Below, piece after piece: positions 1 to 6,440 of a DNA stretch of 25,439 nucleotides (its first letter is position 1; each line of letters begins with the position of its first letter). Source of the DNA: an uncultured Sutterella sp. (GTDB lineage: Bacteria; Pseudomonadota; Gammaproteobacteria; Burkholderiales; Burkholderiaceae_F); assembly GCA_900538905.1 (NCBI GenBank), contig UPZS01000033.1, forward strand, positions 1 through 25,439, given 5' to 3'. Under the pieces are notes generated by a model that did no database searches, had not been told where the DNA came from, and was given only the letters and a program-made list of their open reading frames with translations. A program made the translations under genes and the position numbers.

Positions 1-152
1 ACACGATAAAAAGCGCATCGCTCGTGAAGTGAGCGCAGGAGCCGTCGTGCCTTTTGCACGAAACTCCGGCGCCAACAGCGAGAACCAACCTCTTGGAGTT
101 GCGTAAGCAACTCCGAAGGAATCCTCTGATTTCAATCAGGGGAGGACGTCAA
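1..152 (+). mobile_element. Right end of an IS200/IS605-family element (tnpB side), cut by the window edge
   Basis: The first 152 bases hold the C-terminal end of a TnpB-like reading frame followed by a hairpin-rich tail. The tail ends in GGAATCC, a stem-loop, then GGGGAGGACGTCAA at 139-152. A terminal stem-loop flanked by GGAATCC and GGGGAGGAYGTCAA is, from memory of the family, the typical right end of IS200/IS605 and IS1341-type elements. The TCAA at 149-152 matches the usual right cleavage tetranucleotide, so the element should stop at 152. These elements transpose through single-stranded DNA and leave no target duplication, so the left boundary and the insertion motif lie outside the window. 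Whether a TnpA transposase is present cannot be seen. Confidence 0.75.
2..106 (+). CDS. TnpB-like RNA-guided nuclease, C-terminal fragment
   Basis: The frame is open from base 2 to a TAA at 104-106 and gives 34 residues, ending in SENQPLGVA. The body of the protein, with its RuvC and zinc-ribbon motifs, would lie left of the window, so the family is assigned from position and not from the residues seen here. The stop codon lies in the hairpin loop just in front of the conserved right end of an IS200/IS605 element. In this family the end of tnpB overlaps the scaffold of its own guide RNA, which is the arrangement seen here. TnpB is a small guide-RNA-directed DNA endonuclease, the ancestor of Cas12, that helps the element persist at its donor site. 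The tail is hydrophilic and low in complexity, as is usual beyond the catalytic core. Whether the upstream gene is intact cannot be judged. Confidence 0.6.
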   Translation, partial: HDKKRIAREVSAGAVVPFARNSGANSENQPLGVA

Positions 153-172
153 GAAAATGTCTCCACACGACG
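19..172 (+). ncRNA. omega-RNA (reRNA) 3' scaffold plus guide of the IS200/IS605 element
   Basis: Four consecutive hairpins occupy 19-146. They are CGCTC/GAGCG (19-23 with 31-35), GGAG/CTCC (38-41 with 64-67) enclosing CGTGC/GCACG (46-50 with 56-60), GGAGTTGC/GCAACTCC with a GTAA loop (95-102 with 107-114), and TCCTCTGAT/ATCAGGGGAGGA with a TTCA loop (122-146). The last stem is followed by CGTCAA, the 3' end of the scaffold in known TnpB guide RNAs. The 16-20 bases after 152, beginning GAAAATGTCTCC, would be read as the guide and come from flanking host DNA. The RNA probably begins upstream inside tnpB, so the start given is only the first visible hairpin. Confidence 0.65.
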
Positions 173-330
173 TTTGCTCAACACATTTTCGACCAATCTG
201 CTTTTCAGCAATGTGATCAACCTCTCTTGTGCTGTTTCAGCATTTCCTTCCCCTGACAGGAGGCCGAGTTCCGTATCAAACTTCATTTGTTGCGCAGATT
301 CGGCCCGTGTTCAAATTCTTCGCGCTTTGC
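153..330. other. Non-coding flank between the IS right end and the usp promoter
   Basis: No reading frame in this stretch looks like a protein. The frames that cross it have random composition and no ribosome binding site. It should be the host DNA adjoining the insertion. Apart from its first 20 bases acting as a potential guide, I see no further structure. Confidence 0.5.
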
Positions 331-358
331 TTGCAAAACCCGCGTGATGCGCTAATAT
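331..358 (+). promoter_or_regulatory. Sigma-70-type promoter candidate for the first usp gene
   Basis: TTGCAA at 331-336 and TAATAT at 353-358 are separated by 16 bases and match the -35 and -10 boxes well. Transcription would begin near 365 and give a leader of about 140 bases before the ATG at 505. The promoter lies outside the IS element, so the usp gene appears to keep its own promoter. Confidence 0.45.
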
Positions 359-504
359 CGAAGCAGAAAAAGAAAAAACTTTTCGCTTATCAACTCGACA
401 GAAGGCGTCACGATGAGGCTATCCGGCGCGGCTATCACTGTTTCGAGTTTGTTTCTCAAAACGAGCTGCAGCCAATAAGCCCCGACGCTTGAGAAGGGGT
501 GCTT

Positions 505-1401
505 ATGAAAATCCTGATTGCCGTTGACGGCAGCATCTATACCGACCACGCACTTGAATTTCTTGCTTCGCGTGAAGGCTTCCTTGCAAGCTCGCCCGAA
601 ATCGAAATGCTCTCCGTCGTGCCTCAAATTCCGGCCGGCGCCCTGCGCTTTATCGAGCGTGAAACACTTGAGGGCTATTACAAGGATTGTTCTGAAAAGA
701 TCTTCAAGCCCATCCGCAAATTCCTCAAAGGCAAAGACCTTCCTGTTGAGGAAGTCTACGTCGTGGGCGATCCGTCCGAGGGTATCACCGACGAAGTCGA
801 TCGAACCAAGCCCGATCTCGTGGTCATGGGCTCGCGCGGCCGCTCGAGCCTCAAGGGGCTTTTCCTCGGCTCCGTCACGCGCGGCGTGCTCGCCCGCACC
901 AAGGTGCCGATGTTGATTGTTCGCTCCGACCTGATTCCGAAAAAGGACAGCATGCGTGTGGGCATCGCCGTTGACGGTTCGCCGCAGAGCAAAGCTGTTG
1001 TGCGTTACATCCTCAACAATCTCGACTTCTTCGGAAAGGACTCCAAGTTCTATCTGATTCACGTCACAAGCGACATCAGTCTCACGCTTCTTGCTGGCGT
1101 CTCCACCGGTGCGCCGCAACCGCTCAAGGGCACGGATCTGGAAGCCATTAAGGAAGAGACTTACCGCGAAGCCACCGAAGATATCGTACCGATGCTTGAC
1201 AAGGCCGGCATCGAATATGAGAAAGTTTGCGTCGAAGGCACACCGGGTGACGTACTTGCCAAAGTCGCCAAGAAAAAGAAGCTCAACCTGATGGTGATGG
1301 GCACTCACGGCTACGGGCGTTTCAAGAGCGCTGTGCTCGGATCAACGGCAATGCGACTTCTTGCCAAAGGCGAAGTGCCGGTGATGCTCATTCGCAAGTG
1401 A
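505..1401 (+). CDS. Tandem-domain universal stress protein (UspA family)
   Basis: This 298-residue protein has two Usp domains, about residues 1-140 and 150-298. Each opens with a core strand of the type MKILIAVDGS or RVGIAVDGS. Each ends with the ATP-binding loop of Usp proteins, G-x2-G-x9-G-S/T: GSRGRSSLKGLFLGS near residues 109-123 and GTHGYGRFKSAVLGS near 266-280. Usp proteins are cytoplasmic ATP-binding proteins induced by starvation, respiratory or other stress. Their molecular output is usually unknown. The ATG at 505 is chosen over a GTG at 499 because GAAGGGG at 493-499 sits at normal ribosome binding distance from it. A close paralogue follows 212 bases downstream on the same strand, which suggests tandem duplication. 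The specific stress signal cannot be told from sequence. Confidence 0.9.
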   Translation: MKILIAVDGSIYTDHALEFLASREGFLASSPEIEMLSVVPQIPAGALRFIERETLEGYYKDCSEKIFKPIRKFLKGKDLPVEEVYVVGDPSEGITDEVDRTKPDLVVMGSRGRSSLKGLFLGSVTRGVLARTKVPMLIVRSDLIPKKDSMRVGIAVDGSPQSKAVVRYILNNLDFFGKDSKFYLIHVTSDISLTLLAGVSTGAPQPLKGTDLEAIKEETYREATEDIVPMLDKAGIEYEKVCVEGTPGDVLAKVAKKKKLNLMVMGTHGYGRFKSAVLGSTAMRLLAKGEVPVMLIRK

Positions 1402-1530
1402 TAACCCCTAAAGCACGCAGTCGCCAGACGCGGCGGCCGGAAAAAACACCCCATGCGCCGCCGCATCTGTTTATAACTGCGCTATGATCGAATAAGGTAT
1501 TTTGGTGAGCGAGCAACCACAGTCCGCACC

Positions 1531-1549
1531 AAACCGTTTCGGTTTTTTC
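1531..1549 (+). terminator. Short terminator-like hairpin between the two usp genes
   Basis: AAACCG (1531-1536) pairs with CGGTTT (1540-1545) around a TTT loop, and the run of T continues to 1548. The stem is short, so termination may be partial. A separate perfect 8-bp inverted repeat, GCGGCGGC at 1430-1437 with GCCGCCGC at 1457-1464, lies closer to the first gene but lacks a T-tract. Confidence 0.4.
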
Positions 1550-1613
1550 TTCACATTGTGAGCTCGACGCTTTTCGGGCGCCGCACTCAAGAAAGAACAA
1601 AGGAAATAGACGT

Positions 1614-2510
1614 ATGAAAATTCTCGTTCCTATCGACGGCAGCAGCTACAGCGAAAACTCTCTGTCCTTTGTAGCCTCCCGCACGTCTCTTCTGGGTCAC
1701 ACCCCCGAAATCGAGCTTCTGGTCGTGCTCGATCCTCTGCCCGCCCGCGCGGCACGCTTGGTCGGCAAGGATTCGCTCACGCGCTACTACGAAGAAGAAG
1801 CCGAAAAAATCTTCGAACCGGCACGTAAGTTCCTGTCTGACAAGCACATCACGGTGACCGAAGCCTTTATGGTGGGCGATCCCTCCGAAAAGATTGCCGA
1901 AGAAGCCGTGCGTCTTGACGCCGATCTGGTGATCATGGGCTCGCGCGGCCGCACCGCTCTTGCCGGCCTCTTCCTGGGCTCCGTGACAAACGGTGTTCTC
2001 GCCCGCACCAAGAACCCGATTCTGATCGTGCGCAACAAGGCCGTTCCCGAAACGGACGCCATGCGCGTCGGCATTGCTGTCGACGGTTCCAAGTTCGGCG
2101 TGGCTGCCGTCAAGTACCTCGTGCGTCACAAGGAACTTTTCGGTGAAGGCGCTTCGTTCTATTTGATCAACGTCGCAAGCGACTACGCCGGCGCCGTGAT
2201 GCCCGACATGGCAGGCATGGCACTTCCGGCACTGTCCGAAAGCGAAGTGCTCGAACTGCAGAAGAAGGAATTCGGTGAAGCTGTCGATCCGATCCGTCCG
2301 ATTCTTGCCAAAGCCGGTCTCACGCCCAAAGAAGTTTGCCTCGTGGGCAACCCGGGCGACGAAATCGCTGCATTTGCAAAGAAAAAGAAGCTCGACCTGG
2401 TGGTGATGGGTAGCCACGGCTACGGACGCTTTAAGAGCGCCGTGATGGGCTCGACTGCCACTCGTATCGCAGCTCAGGGCGACGTTCCCATCCTGCTGAT
2501 CCGTCGCTAA
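1614..2510 (+). CDS. Tandem-domain universal stress protein (UspA family), second copy
   Basis: This 298-residue protein has the same size and architecture as the gene upstream. The two Usp domains carry ATP-loop motifs GSRGRTALAGLFLGS in the first half and GSHGYGRFKSAVMGS near the C-terminus. Resemblance to the first copy runs over the full length, including the FEPARKFL and VGDPSEKI segments of domain one. An AAGGAA ribosome binding site lies about 8 bases before the ATG. The gap from the first gene contains a weak terminator-like hairpin, so the two may be expressed separately. A strong hairpin that would work in both directions follows. The divergence at the first-domain interface could allow hetero-oligomers, but that is only inference. 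Confidence 0.9.
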   Translation: MKILVPIDGSSYSENSLSFVASRTSLLGHTPEIELLVVLDPLPARAARLVGKDSLTRYYEEEAEKIFEPARKFLSDKHITVTEAFMVGDPSEKIAEEAVRLDADLVIMGSRGRTALAGLFLGSVTNGVLARTKNPILIVRNKAVPETDAMRVGIAVDGSKFGVAAVKYLVRHKELFGEGASFYLINVASDYAGAVMPDMAGMALPALSESEVLELQKKEFGEAVDPIRPILAKAGLTPKEVCLVGNPGDEIAAFAKKKKLDLVVMGSHGYGRFKSAVMGSTATRIAAQGDVPILLIRR

Positions 2511-2554
2511 TAGAGCATCGTCATCCCGCGAGGCGTCTGTCCGGCGCCCCGCAA

Positions 2555-2598
2555 GAAAAACGGCCCGAGAGATACCTTTCTTCTCGGGCCTCTTTGTT
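2555..2598. terminator. Bidirectional intrinsic terminator between usp2 and the alcohol dehydrogenase
   Basis: GGCCCGAGA (2562-2570) pairs perfectly with TCTCGGGCC (2582-2590). On the plus strand TCTTTGTTTG follows the stem, and on the minus strand GTTTTTCTTG follows it. The hairpin can therefore end transcripts from both converging genes. Confidence 0.85.
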
Positions 2599-2616
2599 TG
2601 AATCAGCTCAGTTCGA

Positions 2617-3780
2617 TCAGAGCGAAGCACGCAGAATTTCGATCACGCCCTCCCTGTCAATCGGACGCAGTGCGCCGGACAACGGCCACCAGCACGTCGG
2701 GATGTGATCGGCCATCGCTTCAAAATGAGAGTCGTCCACACCCACTTCGCTCAGTCGCTGCGGAATACCGATGGACGCAAAGAACTCCGCGGTCTTATCA
2801 ATGGCAGCACTGGCCAATTCCATCACATCGACCTTGGGATCCATGCCCCAAACGTTAACGGCATACTGCGCAAAACGAGGCGCCGTCTTTTCGTTCAGGC
2901 TGTAGCGCATCCAGTGCGGCGTGATGATTGCCAGACCCGCGCCGTGCGTGATGTCATGCCAGGCCGAAATTTCGTGTTCGATGGCGTGGCACGGCCACGG
3001 TGAGGGCATATTGCCGATCGCAAGCAGACCGCAGCAGCCGAAGGAACTCGCGAGCATCATTGCGGAGCGTGCCTCGAGATTGGTCGGGTCCTTGATGCAA
3101 ATCGGTGCGTTCTTGATCACGGTCTTGAGAATCGTTTCGCAGAAGCCGTCGCTTACGTCGTTGCCTTCGCTTACCAGATACTGTTCAAACGTGTGCGACA
3201 TGATGTCGGCAGCGCCCGCTGCCGTGTGCCATGCCGGAACACTTGCGCTCACAGACGGGTCGCAGAAAGAAGCCTTCGGGAAAAGCAGCGGAGAGGAGAT
3301 CGCCTGTTTTTCATTGGTTTGCATATTGCTGATCACGCCCGGCGCATCGTATTCGCTGCCGGTCGCCGCAAGCGTGAGCACCGAAAAGAGCGGCAAAGCG
3401 TCCTTAATGAGGCTGCCGTCCTTGACGAGGTCTCATGCGTCGCCTTCATACTTAACGGCTGCGGCAATTGCCTTCGAGGCGTCGATCACGGAGCCTCCAC
3501 CCACGGCCACGATAAAGTCGGCCTTCTGTTCACGGGCCAGCTTGGCTGCGGCGTTGACAGAGCTCACGCGGGGATTGGGTTCGATGCCGGAAAATTCCAC
3601 CACCTCAAAACCGGCCAGCGCCTTCTTGACGCGGTCAAGCAGGCCGCTGCGAACCACGCTGCCGCCGCCGTAGGTGATCAGCGCGCGTTTGCCGTAGGGA
3701 GCAGCCGCTGCAGCCAGTTTCTCGATGCTGTCAGCACCGTAAACAAGACGCGTAGGCATATAAAGTTCAAAGGAATGCAT
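2617..3780 (-). pseudogene. YqhD/BdhA-like NADPH-dependent iron-containing alcohol dehydrogenase, interrupted by an in-frame TGA
   Basis: With one TGA read through, the frame gives 387 residues, the same length I recall for E. coli YqhD. Family marks are intact on both sides of the stop: YGGGSVVRSG and GGIEPNP-like GIEPNPR near the N-terminus, VGGGSVIDASK in the nucleotide-binding part, ATGSE, DIMSHTFEQY, and the metal-site block AIEHEISAWHDITHGAGLAI. YqhD-type enzymes reduce short and reactive aldehydes with NADPH. The ATG at 3780 has GAGGTG seven bases upstream. The stop is at 3435-3433, codon 116, in the segment YEGDA-stop-DLVKD. Homologues have tryptophan here (PW in YqhD), so a TGG to TGA change explains it. 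No frameshift or other damage is seen. The product is probably a dead 115-residue peptide, unless the stop is suppressed, translation restarts (a TTG lies at 3396), or the base is a sequencing error. Confidence 0.8.
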
Positions 3781-3836
3781 GGTCAACACCTCACAGAAAA
3801 GTTATAAAGCCGGCATTGCGGCCTTGTTTCATGGTG

Positions 3837-3863
3837 AGGATAGCGCACCCCAAATTCAGTCAA
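3837..3863 (-). promoter_or_regulatory. Possible promoter of the alcohol dehydrogenase gene
   Basis: On the minus strand TTGACT (3863-3858) is followed after 15 bases by TATCCT (3842-3837). The -35 box is good, but the spacer is short and the -10 box weak. A short dyad, ACCT-TTC-AGGT, lies just upstream of the -35 box. A short spacer could indicate control by a MerR-type activator, but no clear operator is visible. Confidence 0.3.
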
Positions 3864-3911
3864 CCACCTGAAAGGTTCAAGTTTTTGCCTGATTGTCCAA
3901 ATCTCGCCGGA

Positions 3912-3947
3912 TAACAAAAAGTCCGTGAGCTACGAAAACCCACGGAC
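3912..3947 (-). terminator. Intrinsic terminator of the symporter gene
   Basis: On the minus strand GTCCGTGGG pairs with CTCACGGAC (9 bp, one G-U pair) at 3947-3921, followed by TTTTTGTTAT at 3920-3911. It lies about 55 bases after the symporter stop codon and before the next gene on the same strand. A second stem, GGGCTC/GAGCCC, lies nearer the stop codon but has no T-tract. Confidence 0.85.
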
Positions 3948-4001
3948 CTCGATATGACCGGGCTCCCGATTCTGAGAGCCCGTGCGACTGACCGAACGCG
4001 A

Positions 4002-5246
4002 TTACTTCGCTTCTTCGTCAACGAAAGGTTCGGTGCCGAGTTCGCCTTCCATACGGGAGACGGTCAGAGCAGTCGTCGAGTCGCCGACCACGTTGATGGA
4101 CGTACGGATCATGTCAAGGATACGGTCGACGCCGGCAATCAGAGCCACAACTTCCAGCGGGATGCCGATCTGCGTAAAGACCAACGTCGACATGATCAGA
4201 CCGGCACCGGGAACACCGGCGGTACCGATGGCAGCCAACACACCCGTCAGAACCACGATCACCTGATCGGAGAAGGTGAGCGGCAAGCCGTAGATCTGAG
4301 CGGCAAACACAGCAGTCACGCCCATGTAGACGGCGGTACCGTTCATGTTGATGGTATTACCGAGCGGCACGGCAAACGAAGCGATGGCGTTGGAAGCACC
4401 CAAACGACGGGAAGCCACAAGGTTAGCAGCCATGGCGGCGGCCGACGAGCAGGTCGTAAAGGCAATAAGCCAGGGTTCAAAGATGCCCTTGAAATACTGA
4501 CCGAGCGGAATACGGATCCAGAACTTAACCCACGGGATATAGATGACGATGATCAGCAGCGCCGTGGCGATGAAGCTCGCGAGAATAAGCTTGCCCAACG
4601 GCAAAAGAACAGCGATACCGTGCTGAGCAACGACGGCGGCCATCAAACCGAACACGCCAATCGGAGCGTAACGCATCACGATGTTGGTCATGCGGATCAT
4701 GATGTGACCGATGATGTCGAAGAATTCGTACACGGAACGGCCCTTCTCACCCATCGCGTTCAGGCAGAAACCGAACATGATGGCAAAGAAGATGATCTGA
4801 AGAATCGAGCCCTTGGCAAAGGCTTCCATCGGGTTGATCGGGACGATTTCAAGCAACGTCTTCACAAAGCTCGGGGCGTTGACCTGAGCGGCCTTCAGGC
4901 CTTCGGTCGAAAGCGTCACACCCACACCCGGGTCAATCATGTTGGCAATCACGAGGCCGAAGATCACGGCGATGGCTGACGTGATCATAAAGATCACCAG
5001 CGTACGAACGGCAACTCGGCCGAGTTTCGAGACGTCGCTGATACCGGCGGCACCGGCCACCAGGGTGGCAAACACCAGAGGCACGACCACCATGCGGATC
5101 AAACGAATGAACAAGTCGCCCAGCGGACGGAACCAGGTCTGAGCAAATTCGGGGTTGGTAAACGCACCGACAATCACACCCAGCACCAGACCGAACATCA
5201 TCTGCATCGGCAAGCTGGTCCACGCGGAGGATTTCTTATCTGCCAT
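4002..5246 (-). CDS. Dicarboxylate/amino acid:cation symporter (DAACS family, GltP-like)
   Basis: This 414-residue inner-membrane protein has the alternating hydrophobic segments of the GltPh/GltP fold. The last transmembrane segment carries D374, D378, R381, T382, N385 and D389 in DRILDMIRTSINVVGDS. These correspond to the GltPh residues that bind the substrate amino group (D394) and side-chain carboxylate (R397), so an acidic amino acid is a likelier substrate than a plain dicarboxylate as in DctA. Two positions are odd. The hairpin-1 tip reads TTCSSAAAMAA instead of the common SSSAATLP. The NMDGT motif is NMNGT at 300-304, which replaces an aspartate involved in sodium binding. The ATG at 5246 is preceded by a GGAGA ribosome binding site, and upstream in-frame codons do not resemble the family. 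The gene is monocistronic, with a terminator downstream. Confidence 0.88.
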   Translation of the reverse strand: MADKKSSAWTSLPMQMMFGLVLGVIVGAFTNPEFAQTWFRPLGDLFIRLIRMVVVPLVFATLVAGAAGISDVSKLGRVAVRTLVIFMITSAIAVIFGLVIANMIDPGVGVTLSTEGLKAAQVNAPSFVKTLLEIVPINPMEAFAKGSILQIIFFAIMFGFCLNAMGEKGRSVYEFFDIIGHIMIRMTNIVMRYAPIGVFGLMAAVVAQHGIAVLLPLGKLILASFIATALLIIVIYIPWVKFWIRIPLGQYFKGIFEPWLIAFTTCSSAAAMAANLVASRRLGASNAIASFAVPLGNTINMNGTAVYMGVTAVFAAQIYGLPLTFSDQVIVVLTGVLAAIGTAGVPGAGLIMSTLVFTQIGIPLEVVALIAGVDRILDMIRTSINVVGDSTTALTVSRMEGELGTEPFVDEEAK

Positions 5247-5329
5247 AACAGCTCTCCATTTGAAATTTTTCTTCGCTGAGAACGGGCAGCCCCTGGTTGC
5301 GTCCAAAGTCCACACGTCACGCACTGCAG

Positions 5330-5352
5330 CGTTGAAACAAACTGTTTCAACG
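5330..5352 (-). promoter_or_regulatory. 9-bp inverted repeat in the leader of the symporter gene
   Basis: CGTTGAAAC (5330-5338) and GTTTCAACG (5344-5352) form a perfect dyad with a 5-base centre, about 84 bases upstream of the symporter ATG. It could be the operator of a dimeric regulator or an mRNA hairpin. No T-tract follows, so a terminator is unlikely. Confidence 0.45.
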
Positions 5353-5623
5353 TCTCAGTGCTTAATTTAGACCGAAGAAAGCATTCGCGAGGCTGGTATA
5401 AACCCTTACTTTTGCGACAAATCAAGGCTTATTACAAGCTATACAAATGTGCAAGTCTTTGTTTTTAATAAAGAATTTCCGCATTTCGCAAAAATTGAAC
5501 TTTTTTGCCATAGGACAAATCAAATAAAGTCTCTTTTGCGTTAGCGCAACGACGATAACCAAAAGCAACTACTGCGCGAAGCAACGCCGCCCTTTGAAAG
5601 CATTTCTGAACACTTTTGCGGTT
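5353..5623. other. AT-rich intergenic region between the symporter and phoB
   Basis: No gene is seen in this divergent intergenic region. It holds the promoter zone of the symporter, but no minus-strand -35/-10 pair is convincing. GACAAATCAA occurs twice in the same orientation (5416-5425 and 5514-5523). A small hairpin, TTGCG-TTAG-CGCAA, lies at 5536-5549. Confidence 0.5.
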
Positions 5624-5656
5624 CTTGTCACGTCCTTGTCACGAATCCGACATAAT
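5624..5656 (+). promoter_or_regulatory. PHO box and -10 element of the phoBR operon
   Basis: TTGTCAC occurs at 5625-5631 and again at 5636-5642. The two copies are separated by 4 bases, an 11-bp period. This is the layout of a PhoB binding site (two CTGTCAT-like half sites). The pair occupies the place of a -35 box, and CATAAT at 5651-5656 can act as -10. PhoB-activated promoters typically have a PHO box in place of the -35 box, so phosphate-starvation autoregulation of phoBR is likely. Confidence 0.75.
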
Positions 5657-5739
5657 TTTCCACTGTAAGCGACATCAGCGCATCAAAAAAAAACAAACAC
5701 ACGCACACGCGCACGAGCGCGTACGAGGAAAAATCAACC

Positions 5740-6426
5740 ATGGCTGAGACCATTCTTGTTGTTGAAGACGAACCGGCAATCCGAGAACTGATCGGTTTTG
5801 CCTGCGAATCCTCCGGCTATACCGTATTGCGAGCCGGAAGCGTTCAGGAAGCAAGCGACCTTCTTTCTCAAAACCGCGTCCACCTGATTCTTCTGGACTG
5901 GATGTTGCCCGACCTCTCGGGGCTGCAGTGGCTTGACAAACTCAAGCGCGACGAGCGCTACGCGGCCGTGCCCGTGATCATGCTCACGGCCCGCGGTACC
6001 GAAAGCGACAAAGTCGCCGGACTCGACGCCGGCGCCGACGACTACGTCGTCAAACCCTTCTCACCGCGCGAACTCATCGCCCGCATACGCGCCGTTCTGC
6101 GCCGCGGCGGCGCGGAAGCCGAAAAAACGGTCACCTGCGGCCCGCTTACCATCAATGAGGCGCGCTTTTCTGCCAAGGTTCAGGGCAAACCCGTCAAACT
6201 CGGCGTGATCGAGTTCAAGATGCTTCTCGTTTTGGCTTCTTCACCGGGCCGCGTCTATTCTCGCGCACAACTCTTGTCCCGAGTCTGGGACGATTCAACC
6301 GAACTCGACGAGCGTACGGTCGACGTACATATTCTTCGCCTGCGTAAACAATTAGCCGGCACAGCGGCGGCCTCCCTGGTCGAAACTGTCCGCGGTCTGG
6401 GTTATCGCGCCAACGACGCCGTCTGA
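5740..6426 (+). CDS. phoB: Phosphate regulon response regulator PhoB
   Basis: This 228-residue OmpR/PhoB-type regulator has a receiver domain at about 1-120, with acidic residues D10 and E11, phosphoacceptor D53 in LLDWMLPD, T83 and K105 in VVKPFSPREL. The winged-helix DNA-binding domain covers about 128-228 and ends with ERTVDVHILRLRKQL and VRGLGYR. Phosphorylated by PhoR, PhoB activates genes for phosphate uptake and scavenging. The match is specific to PhoB, notably WMLPDLSGLQW, and is supported by the adjacent PAS-containing histidine kinase. A PHO box upstream points to autoregulation. A purine-rich GAGGAAAAA site lies about 10 bases before the ATG. No pst or phoU gene is present in the window, which is a modest departure from many operons. 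Confidence 0.95.
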   Translation: MAETILVVEDEPAIRELIGFACESSGYTVLRAGSVQEASDLLSQNRVHLILLDWMLPDLSGLQWLDKLKRDERYAAVPVIMLTARGTESDKVAGLDAGADDYVVKPFSPRELIARIRAVLRRGGAEAEKTVTCGPLTINEARFSAKVQGKPVKLGVIEFKMLLVLASSPGRVYSRAQLLSRVWDDSTELDERTVDVHILRLRKQLAGTAAASLVETVRGLGYRANDAV

Positions 6427-6440
6427 AAAGTGATTCCGCC

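Noticed and set aside
19..152. A riboswitch (glycine, lysine, Moco or similar) at the left edge
   Set aside because: None of the conserved aptamer cores is present. The hairpin series ending GGGGAGGACGTCAA fits an IS200/IS605 guide-RNA scaffold much better.
54..492. Two plus-strand frames (97 and 87 codons) in the first 500 bases
   Set aside because: They cross the IS right end and its hairpins, lack ribosome binding sites and show no protein-like composition. The TnpB tail in the other frame explains 2-106 better.
1587..2630. A 347-codon minus-strand frame opposite the second usp gene, and a 318-codon one opposite the first (352-1308)
   Set aside because: Both are antisense shadows of Usp coding sequence. 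They resemble each other only because the two usp genes are paralogues.
3954..4979. A 341-codon plus-strand frame opposite the symporter gene
   Set aside because: It is a shadow of the true minus-strand gene. Its His/Asp/Arg-rich composition has no fold-like pattern, and the symporter motifs on the other strand are unmistakable.
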